Made by a program: the position numbers and the translations under genes
The notes under the pieces: model-generated
Seen by the model: the letters and a program-made list of their open reading frames with translations, nothing else
Told to the model about the DNA's origin: nothing
Databases searched by the model: none
Assembly: GCA_038255145.1 (NCBI GenBank)
Contig: JBBSLP010000015.1
Coordinates: forward strand, 25,484-89,483
Direction: 5' to 3'
Source of the DNA: WHTX01 sp038255145
GTDB taxonomy: Bacteria > Actinomycetota > Acidimicrobiia > Acidimicrobiales > CAIXPF01
DNA: 64,000 nucleotides
In this document: positions 41,282 to 50,732 of the stretch, one piece after another
How positions within the stretch are numbered: the first letter of the stretch is position 1
Layout of the letters: every line of letters begins with the position of its first letter

Positions 41282-42364
41282 ATGGCCAGCCAGGCGACGT
41301 CCGCAGGGGTCTCGGTGCTGGTGTGCCGGGGCTGCTGCTGTGGCACCGAGGCCAAGCACCCCGGCGTGGACCACCCCGCCCAGCTGGCCCGGTTGCGGGC
41401 TGCCCTGCCCCCCGAGAGCCGCTCCCGGCTGTTCGAGGTCGACTGCCTGGGCCCCTGCGAGCGCGCCAACGTCGTCGTGGTGCGCAGCGGGGGGCGGCGA
41501 CGCTGGTTCGGCGAGGTGCTGGCCCCGGAGGACACCGACGCCCTGGCCGGGTGGATCGCCGCTGGTGGCGTCGGGCGCCTTCCCGCCGCCCTGCACGCCC
41601 TCCGCTTCGAGCCCGACGAGGTGACGGCACCCCTGGTGGAGGACCCCCGGACCGGTGACGAGCTGGCCGACGTGGTCCACGCCGTCCTGCGCGACCCGGG
41701 CGCCGGCGTGTGGACCGTGGGCGTCGAGGGCGCCCTGGCCGAGCTCGACTGGGGTGGCGAAGGTCCCGCCGTCGAGCGTGACGGCCGCACCCTGGTGGCG
41801 GCCTCGGCGCAGGCCGGCCTGCGCCTGGTGATGGCCGACCGGGTCGCCGCGTTCGTGGCCGCCAGTGGCGAGCCCGGGGCCCGGGTCGTGCACGCCGTGG
41901 TGCTGGCCGTCCCCCGGACCTCGCTGGCCCCGGCCACCCCGGGCGTGACCATCGTCGGTCGGGACGCAGCCGCCATCCGGGCCACGGACGGTGACGGCAC
42001 CCTGGTCGACCTGGGCCTGGGCCGCGCCGAGGCCTCGTTCGGCGTCCGGGTGGACGACGCCGATCCTGAGTTGCTCGACCACCTGTGGGGCGTGGCCGGC
42101 CTGTCGTGGGCCGAGGCGTCGGGCCGGGTGGGCCCGGCCGTGGTGGCGGCCTCGCCGACGCGGGTGGTGCGCACCGCCGTGGCCCGGGCCGAGGTGCTCA
42201 GTCCCATCCCACCACCCGACGGGGCATCGCCCGAGGGGCCCCACACCCACCTGCTACCGGCCCTGTTGGAGTTGGGCCGCGAGCTGCCCGTGGGCCTGTG
42301 CCTGGCTCGCCGCTGGGCTCCGGCCGCCGCCTTCTACCCCGGCCCGGGCTGGCAGCTGCCCTGA
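41282..42364 (+). CDS. Thioredoxin-like [2Fe-2S] ferredoxin-domain protein
   Basis: The 360-residue protein starts with a thioredoxin-fold ferredoxin domain. Its Cys cluster is VCRGCCCGTEAKH in the first loop and VDCLGPCERANVVVV in the second, the ligand layout of [2Fe-2S] shethna/NuoE-like domains. The rest (about 100-360) is a conserved but unnamed domain. GAGGAG lies 6 bases before ATG 41282. It faces convergent, degraded heme/B12-type ABC transporter genes and diverges from a broken B12-binding regulator. Members beside heme or cobalamin uptake genes may handle electron transfer for metal or cofactor release; that is inference. Confidence 0.7.
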   Translation: MASQATSAGVSVLVCRGCCCGTEAKHPGVDHPAQLARLRAALPPESRSRLFEVDCLGPCERANVVVVRSGGRRRWFGEVLAPEDTDALAGWIAAGGVGRLPAALHALRFEPDEVTAPLVEDPRTGDELADVVHAVLRDPGAGVWTVGVEGALAELDWGGEGPAVERDGRTLVAASAQAGLRLVMADRVAAFVAASGEPGARVVHAVVLAVPRTSLAPATPGVTIVGRDAAAIRATDGDGTLVDLGLGRAEASFGVRVDDADPELLDHLWGVAGLSWAEASGRVGPAVVAASPTRVVRTAVARAEVLSPIPPPDGASPEGPHTHLLPALLELGRELPVGLCLARRWAPAAAFYPGPGWQLP

Positions 42365-42392
42365 ACGGGGGCCGCCGGCTGCGGACCGGCGA

Positions 42393-42980
42393 TCAGGACG
42401 AGGTGGGGGTACCGGCGCCGCCGCCCTTGTCCGTCGCACTGCTCGACGGGGTGCCCCCGGCTGCCGTAGGCCCCTTCGATGAGCTCGGGCCGCAGGACAG
42501 CGGTCGGAGCACCTGCGGCCAGCACGCGGCCGCCGTGGAGCAGGGCCAGGCGGTCGCAGAAGCGTCCGGCCAGGTTCAGGTCGTGGATGGCCATCACCGC
42601 GGCGACCCCGTTCCCGTCGCGTTCGGCGATGACCCGTCGCAGCAGAGCAGGGTCTCGACCTGGTGGCGAAGGTCGAGGGCGCTGGTGGGCTCGTCGAGCA
42701 GGAGCACGGCCGGTTCCTGGGCCCGGGCCAGGGCCACCAGCACCCGTTGGGCCTGTCCACCCGACAGTTGGCCCACGAAGCGCGGGGCCAGGTCACCCAG
42801 CTCGAGCAGCTCGATGGTCTCGGCCACCGCGGCCCGGTCCTGCGCCGTGGGGCGGAAGCCGAGGTGGGGGGTGCGGCCGAGCAGCACCGAATCGACCACC
42901 GAGATGGGGAAGGGGTGGTTGGCCCCCTGGGGCACGTAGGCCACCAGGCGGGCCCGGGCCCCGGTCACCTGCAGCGTCAT
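42393..42980 (-). pseudogene. ABC transporter ATPase (heme/cobalamin type), lacking Walker A and frameshifted
   Basis: The start MTLQVTGAR is immediately followed by ARLVAYVPQGANHPFPISV. In an intact protein about 65 residues with the Walker A motif belong between these; a GGCCCGG repeat marks the junction near 42950. VLLGRTPHLGF, the ABC signature QLSGGQAQRVLVALAR and Walker B VLLLDEPTSALDLRHQV are intact. The frame then changes near 42650 to continue as MAIHDLNLAGRFCDRLALL and VLAAGAPTAVLRPELI, and again near 42450. ATG 42980 overlaps the permease stop (TGATG). As written it cannot hydrolyse ATP. Confidence 0.7.
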
Positions 42981-43160
42981 CAGGCCACACCCCGCCGGCG
43001 CAGCACCAGGTTGAGGAACAGGGGCGCTCCCAGGAAGGACACCACGATGCCCACGGGGATGGTGGCGGGGGAGAGCACGGTGCGCCCCCCGTGTCCGCAG
43101 CCAGCAGCAGGGCGGCGCCGGCCAGGGCCGAGAAGGGCCCAAAGGTGGCGGCCCGGTTAG
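42980..43160 (-). pseudogene. C-terminal remnant of a FecCD/BtuC-type permease
   Basis: GPFSALAGAALLLAADTGG is followed, after a one-base shift in a run of G near 43087, by RTVLSPATIPVGIVVSFLGA and FLNLVLRRRGVA, the characteristic last 55-60 residues of FecCD permeases. The other 270 or so residues are absent: the thioredoxin promoter begins where they should be. The stop overlaps the ATPase start, so the operon order permease-ATPase is preserved. Confidence 0.65.
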
Positions 43161-43170
43161 CGTCGGAGCC

Positions 43171-43602
43171 ATGGCCGGCATCACCCCCTGTCCCCAGTGC
43201 GGCAAGCGCAACCGGGTGCCCGTGGCCGCCAAGGGCGCGCCGCGCTGCGCGTCGTGCCACGCCGACCTGCCCTGGCTGGTCAACGTGGACGAGGCCGACT
43301 TCGCCAAGGCCACCGTGGGGCGCCTACCCGTCCTCGTCGACCTGTGGGCCCCGTGGTGCGGGCCGTGCCGCATGGTGGCCCCCGGCGTGGAACGGGCCTC
43401 GGTCGAGTTCGCCGGCCGCCTCAAGGTCATCAAGGTCAACGTCGACGACGCCCCCTCGGTGTCCCGCCGCTTCTCGGTGCAGAGCATCCCCACCCTGCTC
43501 GTCCTGCGCGACGGCAAGGCCATCGCCACCCAGATCGGCGCCCTGCCCGCCGACAAGCTGGTGGCCTGGGTACGCAGCGTGATCGAGCCCGCCGCCCGCT
43601 GA
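43171..43602 (+). CDS. Zinc-ribbon thioredoxin (thioredoxin 2, TrxC-like)
   Basis: The 143-residue protein has an N-terminal zinc ribbon with two CxxC pairs (TPCPQCGKRN and PRCASCHAD), then a thioredoxin domain with the redox motif LWAPWCGPCRMVAP and the cis-Pro segment QSIPTLLVLRDGK. It would reduce disulfides in the cytoplasm, with zinc-dependent stress response as for E. coli Trx2. TAGCGT (43158-43163) is 7 bases before the ATG, a leaderless promoter. The gene is intact although genes on both sides are damaged. Confidence 0.92.
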   Translation: MAGITPCPQCGKRNRVPVAAKGAPRCASCHADLPWLVNVDEADFAKATVGRLPVLVDLWAPWCGPCRMVAPGVERASVEFAGRLKVIKVNVDDAPSVSRRFSVQSIPTLLVLRDGKAIATQIGALPADKLVAWVRSVIEPAAR

Positions 43603-43644
43603 CCCATCTGCCTTGGGCGGCTCAGCGACAGGGGCCGTCGGCCG

Positions 43645-44838
43645 ATGGGGGAGTGGATGTCGGCCGCGCGCACTGCGAGACGGGGACGGGCCCGCGACGA
43701 GGCGGCGGGGGCCGACGACCTGCGCTCCCTGGCTGCCGACCCGTCGTGGCGGGTGCGCATGGACTGCGCCGGCAACCGGTCGTGCTCGTCCAGGATGGTC
43801 ACCCTGTGGTTCGGGCCCGCGCCGCCACCAACCCGGCCACGCCGGCCCAGGCCGTCGTCGCCGCCATGATCGATCCCGCCGTGGTCGCCGTGGTGGTCGC
43901 CGTGGCCGGACCGGCGCTGTTCGACCGTCGGGCCGACCCCGAGGTGGCCGCCCTCATGGCCGTGTCCCCCGACGTGCGCCTGCGCCTGGCGGCGGCGCGG
44001 CTCCCGGCGCTGGCCCCCCACCTGGTCGAGGCGCTGTCAGGCGACGCCGTGGTCGACGTGCGGGCTGCGGTGGCCCGGCGGCCCGACCTGGCGGGAACGG
44101 TGTGGGCCCGCCTGGCCGGCGACGATGATGACAGGGTCGTGGCCGCGGCGGCGGCGAACGCCAGCGTCCGCACCGAGCTCCTCGCCGGTTTCGAAGGCCG
44201 TGCCGGAGCGGCCGATGTGGCTCGGGCCCCTGGCCACCAACCCCGCCGTGCCCGCCTCGCTGCTCACCAGCCTGGCTCGCCACCGTCGCTGGGACGTGCG
44301 GGCCGCGGTGGCCCGGTCGGCGGCCACGCCGTCGGCCACGTTGCGGGTGCTCATGGCCGACGAGCCCGCGGTGCGCCTGGGCCTGGCCGCCAAACCCGCC
44401 CTACCCGCCGACGTCGCCGAGCGCCTGGCCCGCAGTCGCAACGACTGGGTGGCCGGCCGGGCCGGCGCCCATCCGTCCCTGAGCGCCGAGACGGTGACGG
44501 CCCTCGTGGGCACGTTCGATCGACCGCCGTGGGTGCTGCGCCAGCTGTCCATCAACCCGGCCTGTCCCCCCGACCTGGCCGAACAGGTGCACACCTGGTT
44601 GGCCGTCGGCGGGGCCGGAGCGGGCGACCCCACCTTCGAGCCCGAGACGTGCCGGTCGAACCCGGTCGACGCCGGCATCGACCTCCGCTTCTTCTACCGG
44701 GCCGAGGCCGACGCTTGGGACGAGCCGTCCCCCCACCCGCTGTGGCGGGCCCGGCTCGACCTCCTGCACCAGGCGGGCAAGCTCGACGCCGACACCCTGA
44801 CCACCCTGGGCCACCACGGTGCCCATCATCGACCGGTG
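43645..44838 (+). pseudogene. Leucine-rich-repeat-variant (LRV) protein with frameshifts
   Basis: Segments in three frames share the LRV/HEAT-like unit of about 24 residues: DDLRSLAADPSWRVRMDCAGN (frame 1), NPATPAQAVVAAM, VVDVRAAVARRPDLAGTVWA and DDRVVAAAAANASVRTELLA (frame 3), then NPAVPASLLTSLARHRRWDV, AVRLGLAAKPALPADVAERL and NPACPPDLAEQV (frame 1 again). Changes of frame lie near 43790 and 44200 and probably once more near 44815. LRV proteins are superhelical scaffolds, one of which binds an iron-sulfur cluster. Function here unknown. One continuous gene of about 400 codons is the likely original. Confidence 0.6.
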
Positions 44839-44866
44839 AGCGGCCGCCATCGGGCAGGATCTGGCC

Positions 44867-45253
44867 GTGGTCCTGAGCGAGGTCGTCGAGACCGTGGGCA
44901 AGGTGGTGGAGAGCACCGGCGTGGTCGTCATCGCCGTGGGCGTGGCCGTGTCGCTCTGGACCTACCTGCGCGCCCTGCCCGGGCCCGCAGGCCGGGACCG
45001 GGCCTACGACCGGCTACGTCGCAACCTGGGCCGCACCGTGCTCTTGGGCCTCGAGGTCCTGGTGGCGGGGGACATCATCCGCACGGTCGCCCTCGACCCC
45101 TCCCTCGAGGCGGTGGCCGCGCTGGGCGGCATCGTCCTCATCCGCACGTTCCTGTCCTTCACCATCGAGACCGAGATCAGCGGCCGCTGGCCCTGGCAGG
45201 GCGGGAGCAGCGATGACACGCCCCCGGCCGGCGCCGACGCCCCGCCGATCTGA
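44867..45253 (+). CDS. DUF1622 membrane protein
   Basis: The 128-residue protein has three hydrophobic segments (VVVIAVGVAVSLWTYL, TVLLGLEVLVAGDIIRTVAL and AVAALGGIVLIRTFLSFTI) and the family signature LGLEVLVAGDIIRT with SFTIETEISGRWPW. DUF1622 proteins are small inner-membrane proteins without a known role. The start GTG is within 30 bases of the end of the damaged LRV gene. Confidence 0.85.
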   Translation: MVLSEVVETVGKVVESTGVVVIAVGVAVSLWTYLRALPGPAGRDRAYDRLRRNLGRTVLLGLEVLVAGDIIRTVALDPSLEAVAALGGIVLIRTFLSFTIETEISGRWPWQGGSSDDTPPAGADAPPI

Positions 45254-45310
45254 GCCTCCTATCTCTGAGCTCGGCCCCGTCGCTCGACCCCCCTGACCCA
45301 GGTTCCGGCC

Positions 45311-46089
45311 ATGGATCTGGGACTGCAGGGCCGTGTCGCCGTGGTGACCGGGGCCAGCCGGGGCATCGGTCTGGCCATCGTGGGTGCCCTGCTCGACGAG
45401 GGGGCGACCGTGGTGGCCGGGGCCCGCCGGTCGACCCCCGAGCTCGATGCGCTCCTGCCACCGGTCGCCTGCGCTTCGTGGCCGTCGACCTGGCCGACGC
45501 CGCCGCGCCGGCCGAGCTGGTGCGCCAGGCCCGGGACCGCATCGACGTGCTCGTCAACAACGTGGGCGGCGCCCCCGCCCGCAGCGGCGGCTTCCTGGCC
45601 GTGACCGATGACGACTGGCTGGCCACCTTCGGCCTCAACCTGATGCCCGCGGTGCGCACCACCCGCAGCGTCCTGCCCCTGATGCTGGCCGCGGGGAGCG
45701 GGTCGATCGTCAACGTGTGCTCGGTCAACTCGACCCTGGCCGACCCCGCCGTCATCGACTACAGCGCGGCCAAGGCCGCCCTGGCCAACTTCTGCAAGTC
45801 CCTGTCCCAGGAGGTCGGGCCCCGGGGGGTGCGGGTCAACACCATCAGCCCCGGACCCGTGGCCACCGACCTGTGGCTGGGGGCCCACGGCGTGGCGGCG
45901 ACCGTGGCCGCGGCCACGGGAGCGGACCCCGCGGCCATCGCCGACCAGGCCGCCCACCAGTCGGTGACGGGTCGCTTCACCCGTCCCGACGAGGTGGCCG
46001 CGGCCGTGCTCCTGCTGGCCAGCGAGCGCAGCGCCAACATCACCGGAGCCGACATCACCATCGACGGTGGCCTCATCCCCACCTGGTGA
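45311..46089 (+). pseudogene. Short-chain dehydrogenase/reductase with one frameshift
   Basis: MDLGLQGRVAVVTGASRGIG gives the NAD(P) motif TGxxxGIG in the first frame up to about 45467. The rest continues in another frame: VAVDLADAAAPAELV, DVLVNNVGGAPARSG, SIVNVCSVNS, the catalytic YSAAK (DYSAAKAALANF) and the ending NITGADITIDGGLIPTW. All catalytic residues are present, so a single-base correction between 45460 and 45480 would restore a normal SDR of about 258 residues. Probably a sequencing or assembly error rather than a dead gene. Confidence 0.75.
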
Positions 46090-46319
46090 TGCGGGCCCTC
46101 ACCCAGGGATTCACCGGTGCCGCCCACGGTCAGTCCCGGGGCCACGGTGGTGGCGTAGGTGAAGCGTTGGGGCTGGCCCTCGACGAGCGGCAGGTAGGCG
46201 ATGCCCCCGAAGCGCAGGTCCCAGCGCTGGTGCTGGGCCTCGTCCTGCGTGGCCTCCCACAGGGCGTCGAGGTCGGCCCGGATCCGGGACTCCACGTAGA
46301 TCGCCGGTGGCCTGGCCAT
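46090..46319 (-). pseudogene. N-terminal fragment of an SRPBCC (START-like) protein
   Basis: From ATG 46319 the frame reads PPAIYVESRIRADLDALWEA, HQRWDLRFGGIAYLPL and RFTYATTVAPGLTVGGTGES, the opening of an SRPBCC/polyketide-cyclase-like fold. It then runs into the end of the opposing SDR gene at about 46090. SRPBCC proteins are at least twice this length, so the 3' half appears lost. Confidence 0.5.
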
Positions 46320-46461
46320 GGGCCGAGCGTACGAGCCGATCGGCGCAGGCTGACCGGGGGGATGGCCATAGCACGGGTGGCCGACGAGCTGACCCTCGGC
46401 CCGACCGATCAGGGTCGTCCGACCCTGGGCGCGGGTGCTCGCCCCGGGTGACGCTGGCCGC

Positions 46462-47340
46462 ATGGTCGACCGCTTTCCGCCTGCCTCCCCATCGGTGCGA
46501 CGGATCCTGGTGGGGGCGGATGGCTCACCGGGCTCGCTGGCCGCCCTGACCTTCGCCTCCCCCCTGGCGGCCGCCTGGTCGGCTGCCCTGCTGGTGGCGG
46601 TGGTGGTCGAGCCCGAGGCACCCGATTCCCAGCCCGCTGACCAGCCCGGGGACGCCGGCGATGTCGACCATCGCGCCCAGGTGGCCGGATGGTTCGCCAG
46701 GCTGGGGTTGCCGCCTCCCGACGAGGTGCTGATCCTGTCGGGGCCCCCGGGCCCCGCATTGGCCGATGCCGCCCGGGAACAGGGAGTCGACCTGGTCATC
46801 GCCGGGGCCGAGGGCACCCCCGGTGGGTCAGGCCCCCGTTTCGGCAGCACGGCCAACCTGTTGGCCCACCGCGTCGACGTGCCCTTCCTGGCCATCCCCG
46901 TGGGCTGTCGCTGGCGTGCCCTGTTCGAGGTGGTGGTGGGCTTGGACGACTCGCCGGGGGCGGCTGCTGCGGTCAGGTTCGTCGCCGCCCTGCCCGGCGT
47001 CGACACCGCCATCGTCCACGCCGTGCACGCCTGTCAGCCGCTGACCCAGTGGGCGGGCGACCCCGTGCCCGCATCCCTGGTCCAGCGGGCCGAGCATGAC
47101 GCCGCCCTGTGGACAGCCCCCCTCGACGACCGGGCCCGAGCCGTGCGGCTGCGGGTGCGCGACCGGTCCCACCCTTCGACCCTGCTCCTCGAGGTCGCCG
47201 ACGAGGTCCACGCCGACCTCGTCGTCGTCGGTGTCCAGCCCACGGGCCGGATCACCGGCCACCGCCCGGGACGCACCGTGTTCGAGGTCCTGGAGCGGGC
47301 CACCCGGCCGACCCTGCTGGTGCCGCCGCCGCCGGCCTGA
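46462..47340 (+). CDS. Tandem universal stress protein (two UspA domains)
   Basis: The 292-residue protein has two Usp domains. The first (about 10-140) starts VRRILVGADGSPGSLAALTFA and contains DLVIAGAEGTPG; the second (about 150-292) starts FEVVVGLDDSPGAAAAV and ends DLVVVGVQPTGRITGHRPGR with a nucleotide-loop-like G-x-R pattern and TLLVPP. Such tandem proteins bind ATP and act in stress or dormancy. A second tandem Usp gene is at 60649-61461. ATG 46462 is preferred over 46435 because it directly precedes the conserved segment. Confidence 0.85.
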   Translation: MVDRFPPASPSVRRILVGADGSPGSLAALTFASPLAAAWSAALLVAVVVEPEAPDSQPADQPGDAGDVDHRAQVAGWFARLGLPPPDEVLILSGPPGPALADAAREQGVDLVIAGAEGTPGGSGPRFGSTANLLAHRVDVPFLAIPVGCRWRALFEVVVGLDDSPGAAAAVRFVAALPGVDTAIVHAVHACQPLTQWAGDPVPASLVQRAEHDAALWTAPLDDRARAVRLRVRDRSHPSTLLLEVADEVHADLVVVGVQPTGRITGHRPGRTVFEVLERATRPTLLVPPPPA

Positions 47341-47350
47341 CCGTCGTCCG

Positions 47351-47638
47351 TCAGAAGTCGACCAGGTCGACGTAGGCCCTGGTGACGTATGGCGGACGTA
47401 GAGGCCGGTCCCGGGAGACCGGCACCCCACGAGCTCGACCGGGCGCGAGATCAGCCCAGGTGACGGGTACGGCCACCTCGGCCGCCTCGCGCTGGAGCTC
47501 GTCCAGTTCGCGGCGCTGCACGGTGTGGCGGTTCTCGTCGAAGGGCAGCCCCAGGTTGCCCCGCAACGTGTCCGACTCGTACTCGGCGCGGCAGACGCCG
47601 CGCTCCTGGAGGATGGGCACGACCTCGGCCACGAAGCG
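47351..47638 (-). pseudogene. C-terminal remnant of an LLM-class (nitrilotriacetate monooxygenase-like) flavin oxidoreductase
   Basis: VVPILQERGVCRAEYESDTL and RGNLGLPFDENRHTV are the familiar C-terminus of NtaA/SoxA-type FMNH2-dependent monooxygenases. Only about 93 residues of some 440 remain; the upstream sequence breaks off at about 47640 and gives way to a plus-strand fragment. Confidence 0.5.
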
Positions 47639-47640
47639 AC

Positions 47641-47743
47641 CCCCGGTTCATCCAGCTGCGCCAGTACCTGCTGAACGAGCTCGGCGTCGACGAGACACCC
47701 GAGCTCGACCCCGCCACCGGCCCCGTTCCCGAAGGAGCGTGAC
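47641..47743 (+). pseudogene. 34-residue C-terminal fragment of an unidentified plus-strand gene
   Basis: FIQLRQYLLNELGVDETPEL and DPATGPVPEGA end at TGA 47741-47743, 1 base before the GTG of the permease gene. Good codon bias and the operon-like spacing mark it as the true 3' end of a gene whose body is missing. Not identifiable. Confidence 0.4.
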
Positions 47744-48203
47744 GTGACCGACGTGAGCGTCCTCGACACCGCCTTCGGCGGCACCTCGCCCGACGGGGCC
47801 GTGCCGGTGGGCGGCACCATCGGCCCCCCCATCGGCAACGCCGCCGCCGTGGACACCATCACCCCCACCGGCCGGGCCGCCGACCTGGCCGCGCCCGAGC
47901 TGGCCCTGGCCACCAGCGCCGCCGCCCACCATCCTGCCCGGTGCCCTGCCCTCCATCCTCAACGGGGTGCGCCTGGGCCTGACCACGTGCTGGCTGGCCC
48001 TGATCATCGCCGAGACCCTGGGGGCCTCGGCCGGCATCGGCTTCCTGGCCACCAACGCCCGAGAGTTCCTCCAGACCGACATCGTGGTGGTGGTGATCCT
48101 GCTCTACGCCATCATCGGCGTGGGTTCCGACCTGATCGCCCGGGCGCTCGAGCGGCGCCTGCTGGTCTGGCACCCCAACTTCGGTGGCAAGTCCCGCCGC
48201 TGA
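47744..48203 (+). pseudogene. ABC transporter permease (SsuC/TauC-like) with internal deletion
   Basis: The N-terminus MTDVSVLDTAFGG to LATSAAA is in one frame. Near 47925 it passes to another frame at TILPGALPSILNGVRLGLTT, then CWLALIIAETLGASAGIGFL and the C-terminal VVVVILLYAIIGVGSDLIAR. The second part is the EAA-loop region and last helices of a SsuC-type permease. About 150 central residues are missing. With the next gene it would have imported a sulfonate-like or other small organic substrate. Confidence 0.65.
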
Positions 48204-48297
48204 ACGCCCGGGCAGGCGCACCGCGCCCGCGCCCACCCCCATCTCTCCAACGCCCGACGGCCGACCGGCCGCGCCCTGAAAGGCCCAGCAACAGCCA

Positions 48298-48987
48298 TGA
48301 CCGAACCCCTGATCCCCGCGCCGACGTGTTCAACGCCGGCCTCGCCGCCTTCAGCCGGGCCGATCCCGCCGCCAACTGGATCTTCATCCTGCCCGACTCG
48401 GGCATCGACACCGTGGCCGGCCTGAAGGGCAGGAAGGTGGCCATGAACAAGGCCGGCGTGTCCGAGTACGTGGCCTACGCCGCGCTGGAGAAGAACGGCA
48501 TCGATCGCGGCGTCGTCGAGTTCATCTACCTCAACCCCCCCGAGGCCGGGCCCGCCTTCGCCGCCGGCCAGGTCGATGCGTGGTCCATCTGGGGCGGCCC
48601 TGGCGACAAGTCAAGTACGAGACGAACGCCAACGTCATCTTCGACGAGGGCAAGGACCTCGACTTCCGCGTCGACTTCGGCAGCTACGTGGTGCGCAAGG
48701 CGTACGCGGAGAAGGAAGCGGACACCATCCGCACGGTGATCGCCGCCTACCAGGAGCAGCAGGAGGGGCAGAACGCCAACTTCGCCGAGTCCTACGAGAT
48801 CATCAACAAGGTGGCCCAGTACCCCCGGCCCGTCGTCGATGGCATCGTGGCCCGAGGCTCGGAGACCAAGCTGTCGCTGATCGATGACCAGTGGATCCAG
48901 ACCGTGCAGACGGCGGCCGCCTGGTTGGTCGAGCGGGACATCATCACCGACAAGATCGACATCGCCAAGAGCGCCGTGAAGCTCTGA
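48298..48987 (+). pseudogene. ABC transporter substrate-binding protein (SsuA/NMT1-like), truncated and frameshifted
   Basis: After MTEPLIPAP an N-terminal segment including the signal peptide and about 100 residues is missing. The protein resumes in another frame with DVFNAGLAAFSRADPAANWI, GLKGRKVAMNKAGVSEYVAY and PAFAAGQVDAWSIWGGP. One missing base near 48603 then shifts it to VKYETNANVIFDEGKDLDFR and ends AAWLVERDIITDKIDIAKSA. The fold is the NMT1/SsuA class used for sulfonates, nitrate or thiamine precursors. The start has an AAAGG ribosome-binding site. Confidence 0.65.
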
Positions 48988-49029
48988 CGCGCAAGGGGTG
49001 TCGGGGTGGGGAAGCCGGAGACATCGACG

Positions 49030-49455
49030 ATGACGCCCCAGGACGTTCGCCGGGCCCTGCTCGCGGCGGACGAACTGGCCGTCGTCGACGTGCGCAGCGA
49101 GGCGGGTGTCCAGGCCCGGTTCCTGGCGGCCGAGCTGACCCGCAGGGGGGTCACGGGGGTACGTGTGCTGGCGGGGGGCACGGCGGCCTGGGTTGAGGCC
49201 GTTCATGAGCTCGAACCCGGCCCCACCCCGCTGTCGAGCGCGGCGGTGGACGTCTACCGTCGGCCCTACGAGGGCGTCGAGGTCGCCCCTGAGGCCATGC
49301 AGGCCTACCTGGACTGCGAGTACGGGCTGGTGGCCCAGCTCGAACAGGACGGCACCCACCGCTTCCGGGTGCTCCAGTCGGCGGCTGTCACCCCGCCACC
49401 TTCCACACCTGGGCGGCCCGGCCCCGATGCGAGGAGCGCTCACCGGCGGGGGTGA
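49030..49455 (+). pseudogene. Rhodanese-domain protein with internal deletion
   Basis: MTPQDVRRALLAADELAVVD and VRSEAGVQ open a rhodanese domain, but the sequence jumps to ARFLAAELTRRGVTGVRVLA and GGTAAWVEAVHELE, the end of a rhodanese domain. The segment that should hold the active-site Cys loop (CxxGxR) is absent. A conserved tail DVYRRPYEGVEVAPEAMQAY and LDCEYGLVAQLEQDGTHRFRV follows, as in multi-rhodanese thiosulfate sulfurtransferases next to sulfur-compound transporters. The frame then runs on into the opposing gene to 49455, so the real stop may be lost. Confidence 0.55.
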
Positions 49456-49975
49456 CCTTGCCCTCAGCCTCGAGGCGGCCGAGCACGGCCTTGACGCTCA
49501 CCGGGCTCCCACCGACCCGTTCGGCGACCTCTCGGACCGAGAAGACATCGGTGAGCGCGAGGATGCCGGTCTCGAGATCTTCGGCTTTGACCGCCGGGCG
49601 GCGGGTCGCGGTGGCCGTCGTCCTGGTCCGTGGACCGCCACGGGGGCGTCCACCGACGACGATGATCCCCGCTTCGACGAGTGCGTCGTGGGGGACGCCC
49701 ATCTGTTCGAACGCGTTGGCGGGTACACCCTCGGCCTCGGCCCATGCCTTGCCCGAAGCGACGAACCGCTTCCGGTAGACGTCGGTGTCCGTCGACCTGG
49801 CCTGGTGCAGCGCGCCTACGGCTCGAAGCTTGTCGAGGGGGTCCTTGGCCTTCTCGACAGCGGTTTCGAGCTGCTTCACCGCCTTCAGGTCGATGAGGCT
49901 GTCCGGGTCGCTGAGGAAGGTGAGGTAGCCGCGGACCGCAGCTTCACCGTCAGTGGTAGATGTCGCCTGTGTCAT
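49388..49975 (-). CDS. Winged-helix DNA-binding protein of unknown target
   Basis: ATG 49975 (MTQATSTTDGEAAVRGYLTF) lies 8 bases after TAGCCT (49989-49984, minus), a leaderless promoter; the longer ORF to 50140 is rejected. The 195-residue protein has an N-terminal helical part (DLKAVKQLETAVEKAKDPLDK), a basic linker (RPRGGPRTRTTATATRRPAV) and a C-terminal winged helix (TDVFSVREVAERVGGSPVSV, KAVLGRLEAEGKV). Its base composition is noticeably lower in GC at the 5' end than its neighbours. It is an actinobacterial DNA-binding family without an assigned role. Confidence 0.7.
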   Translation of the reverse strand: MTQATSTTDGEAAVRGYLTFLSDPDSLIDLKAVKQLETAVEKAKDPLDKLRAVGALHQARSTDTDVYRKRFVASGKAWAEAEGVPANAFEQMGVPHDALVEAGIIVVGGRPRGGPRTRTTATATRRPAVKAEDLETGILALTDVFSVREVAERVGGSPVSVKAVLGRLEAEGKVTPAGERSSHRGRAAQVWKVAG

Positions 49976-49989
49976 GATTTCGTAGGCTA

Positions 49990-50284
49990 GCACTGTGATT
50001 GTTCTAACGGGTACCAGGAAAAGAATGTGTGGAGCTAAAGGGGGCGAGATGTAGATGCTCCAGTGGTCACCGAGCGGATGGCGAGTTGTAGCCATCCGAA
50101 CGTCGGTTCCGATGCCGACCGGGTCCTGTGAACAGGACATGACATGGAGCTTCGGCGGGGGGTTGGGGTCGGTGACCCGGTCGGAACGGCGTGTTTGCAG
50201 TGATGATGCTGTTCCTCAGCGCCGGCCGGCGCCGTCCCCCGGCCCCATCGTCCCCCTGTCGTCCTCCATCGGTGGCAGGCTGAG
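49990..50284. other. Gene-free stretch
   Basis: About 295 bases between the divergent winged-helix gene and the urate hydroxylase fragment. The first 60 bases are distinctly AT-rich for this genome. Beyond the leaderless promoter of 49975 I see no open frame with good coding character, RNA or dyad. Confidence 0.5.
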
Positions 50285-50716
50285 GTGCACGATCTCGACG
50301 TGGTGGTCGTCGGCGAGGGCATCGGTGGTCTGGCCGCAGCCATCGCCCCCACCCGCGGTGGTCAGCGGGTCCGGGTGGTCGAACGGTCAGCCGAGCTGCG
50401 GCCGGCGGGCGCGGGCATCTCGTTGTGGCCCAACGGGGTGAAGGTGCTCGATGCCCTCGGTCTCGGCCCGCAGATCGCCAGGGTGGGCGGACGGCTGTGC
50501 CGCATCGGCTACCGGGATCCGTCAGGTCGGACCCTGTGCGAGTTCAGCCTCGACCCGTTGGTGGCTCGGGTCGGTGAGCACCCCTACCCCGTGCGCCGGG
50601 CTGCCGGTCGGGCCGCCATCTCCCACGCCCACGATCCCGGGCGCACGGCGGCCTGGTACGCCGACCTCCAGGACCACGACGGTGCCCCATCATCGTCGGC
50701 ATATGCAGGTCCATAG
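50285..50716 (+). pseudogene. FAD-dependent urate hydroxylase (HpxO-like), N-terminal fragment
   Basis: The frame begins HDLDVVVVGEGIGGLAAAIA, the FAD GxGxxG motif, and continues through VVERSAELRPAGAGISLWPN and GVKVLDALGLGPQIARVGGR to YPVRRAA at about residue 100, then loses similarity. Enzymes of this class have about 390 residues; the GD motif and C-terminal half are missing and the last 40 codons look out of frame. It is followed by 5-hydroxyisourate hydrolase and OHCU decarboxylase genes, so the intact operon would convert urate to S-allantoin. Confidence 0.65.
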
Positions 50717-50732
50717 TGGCGGGGCCGTGCCG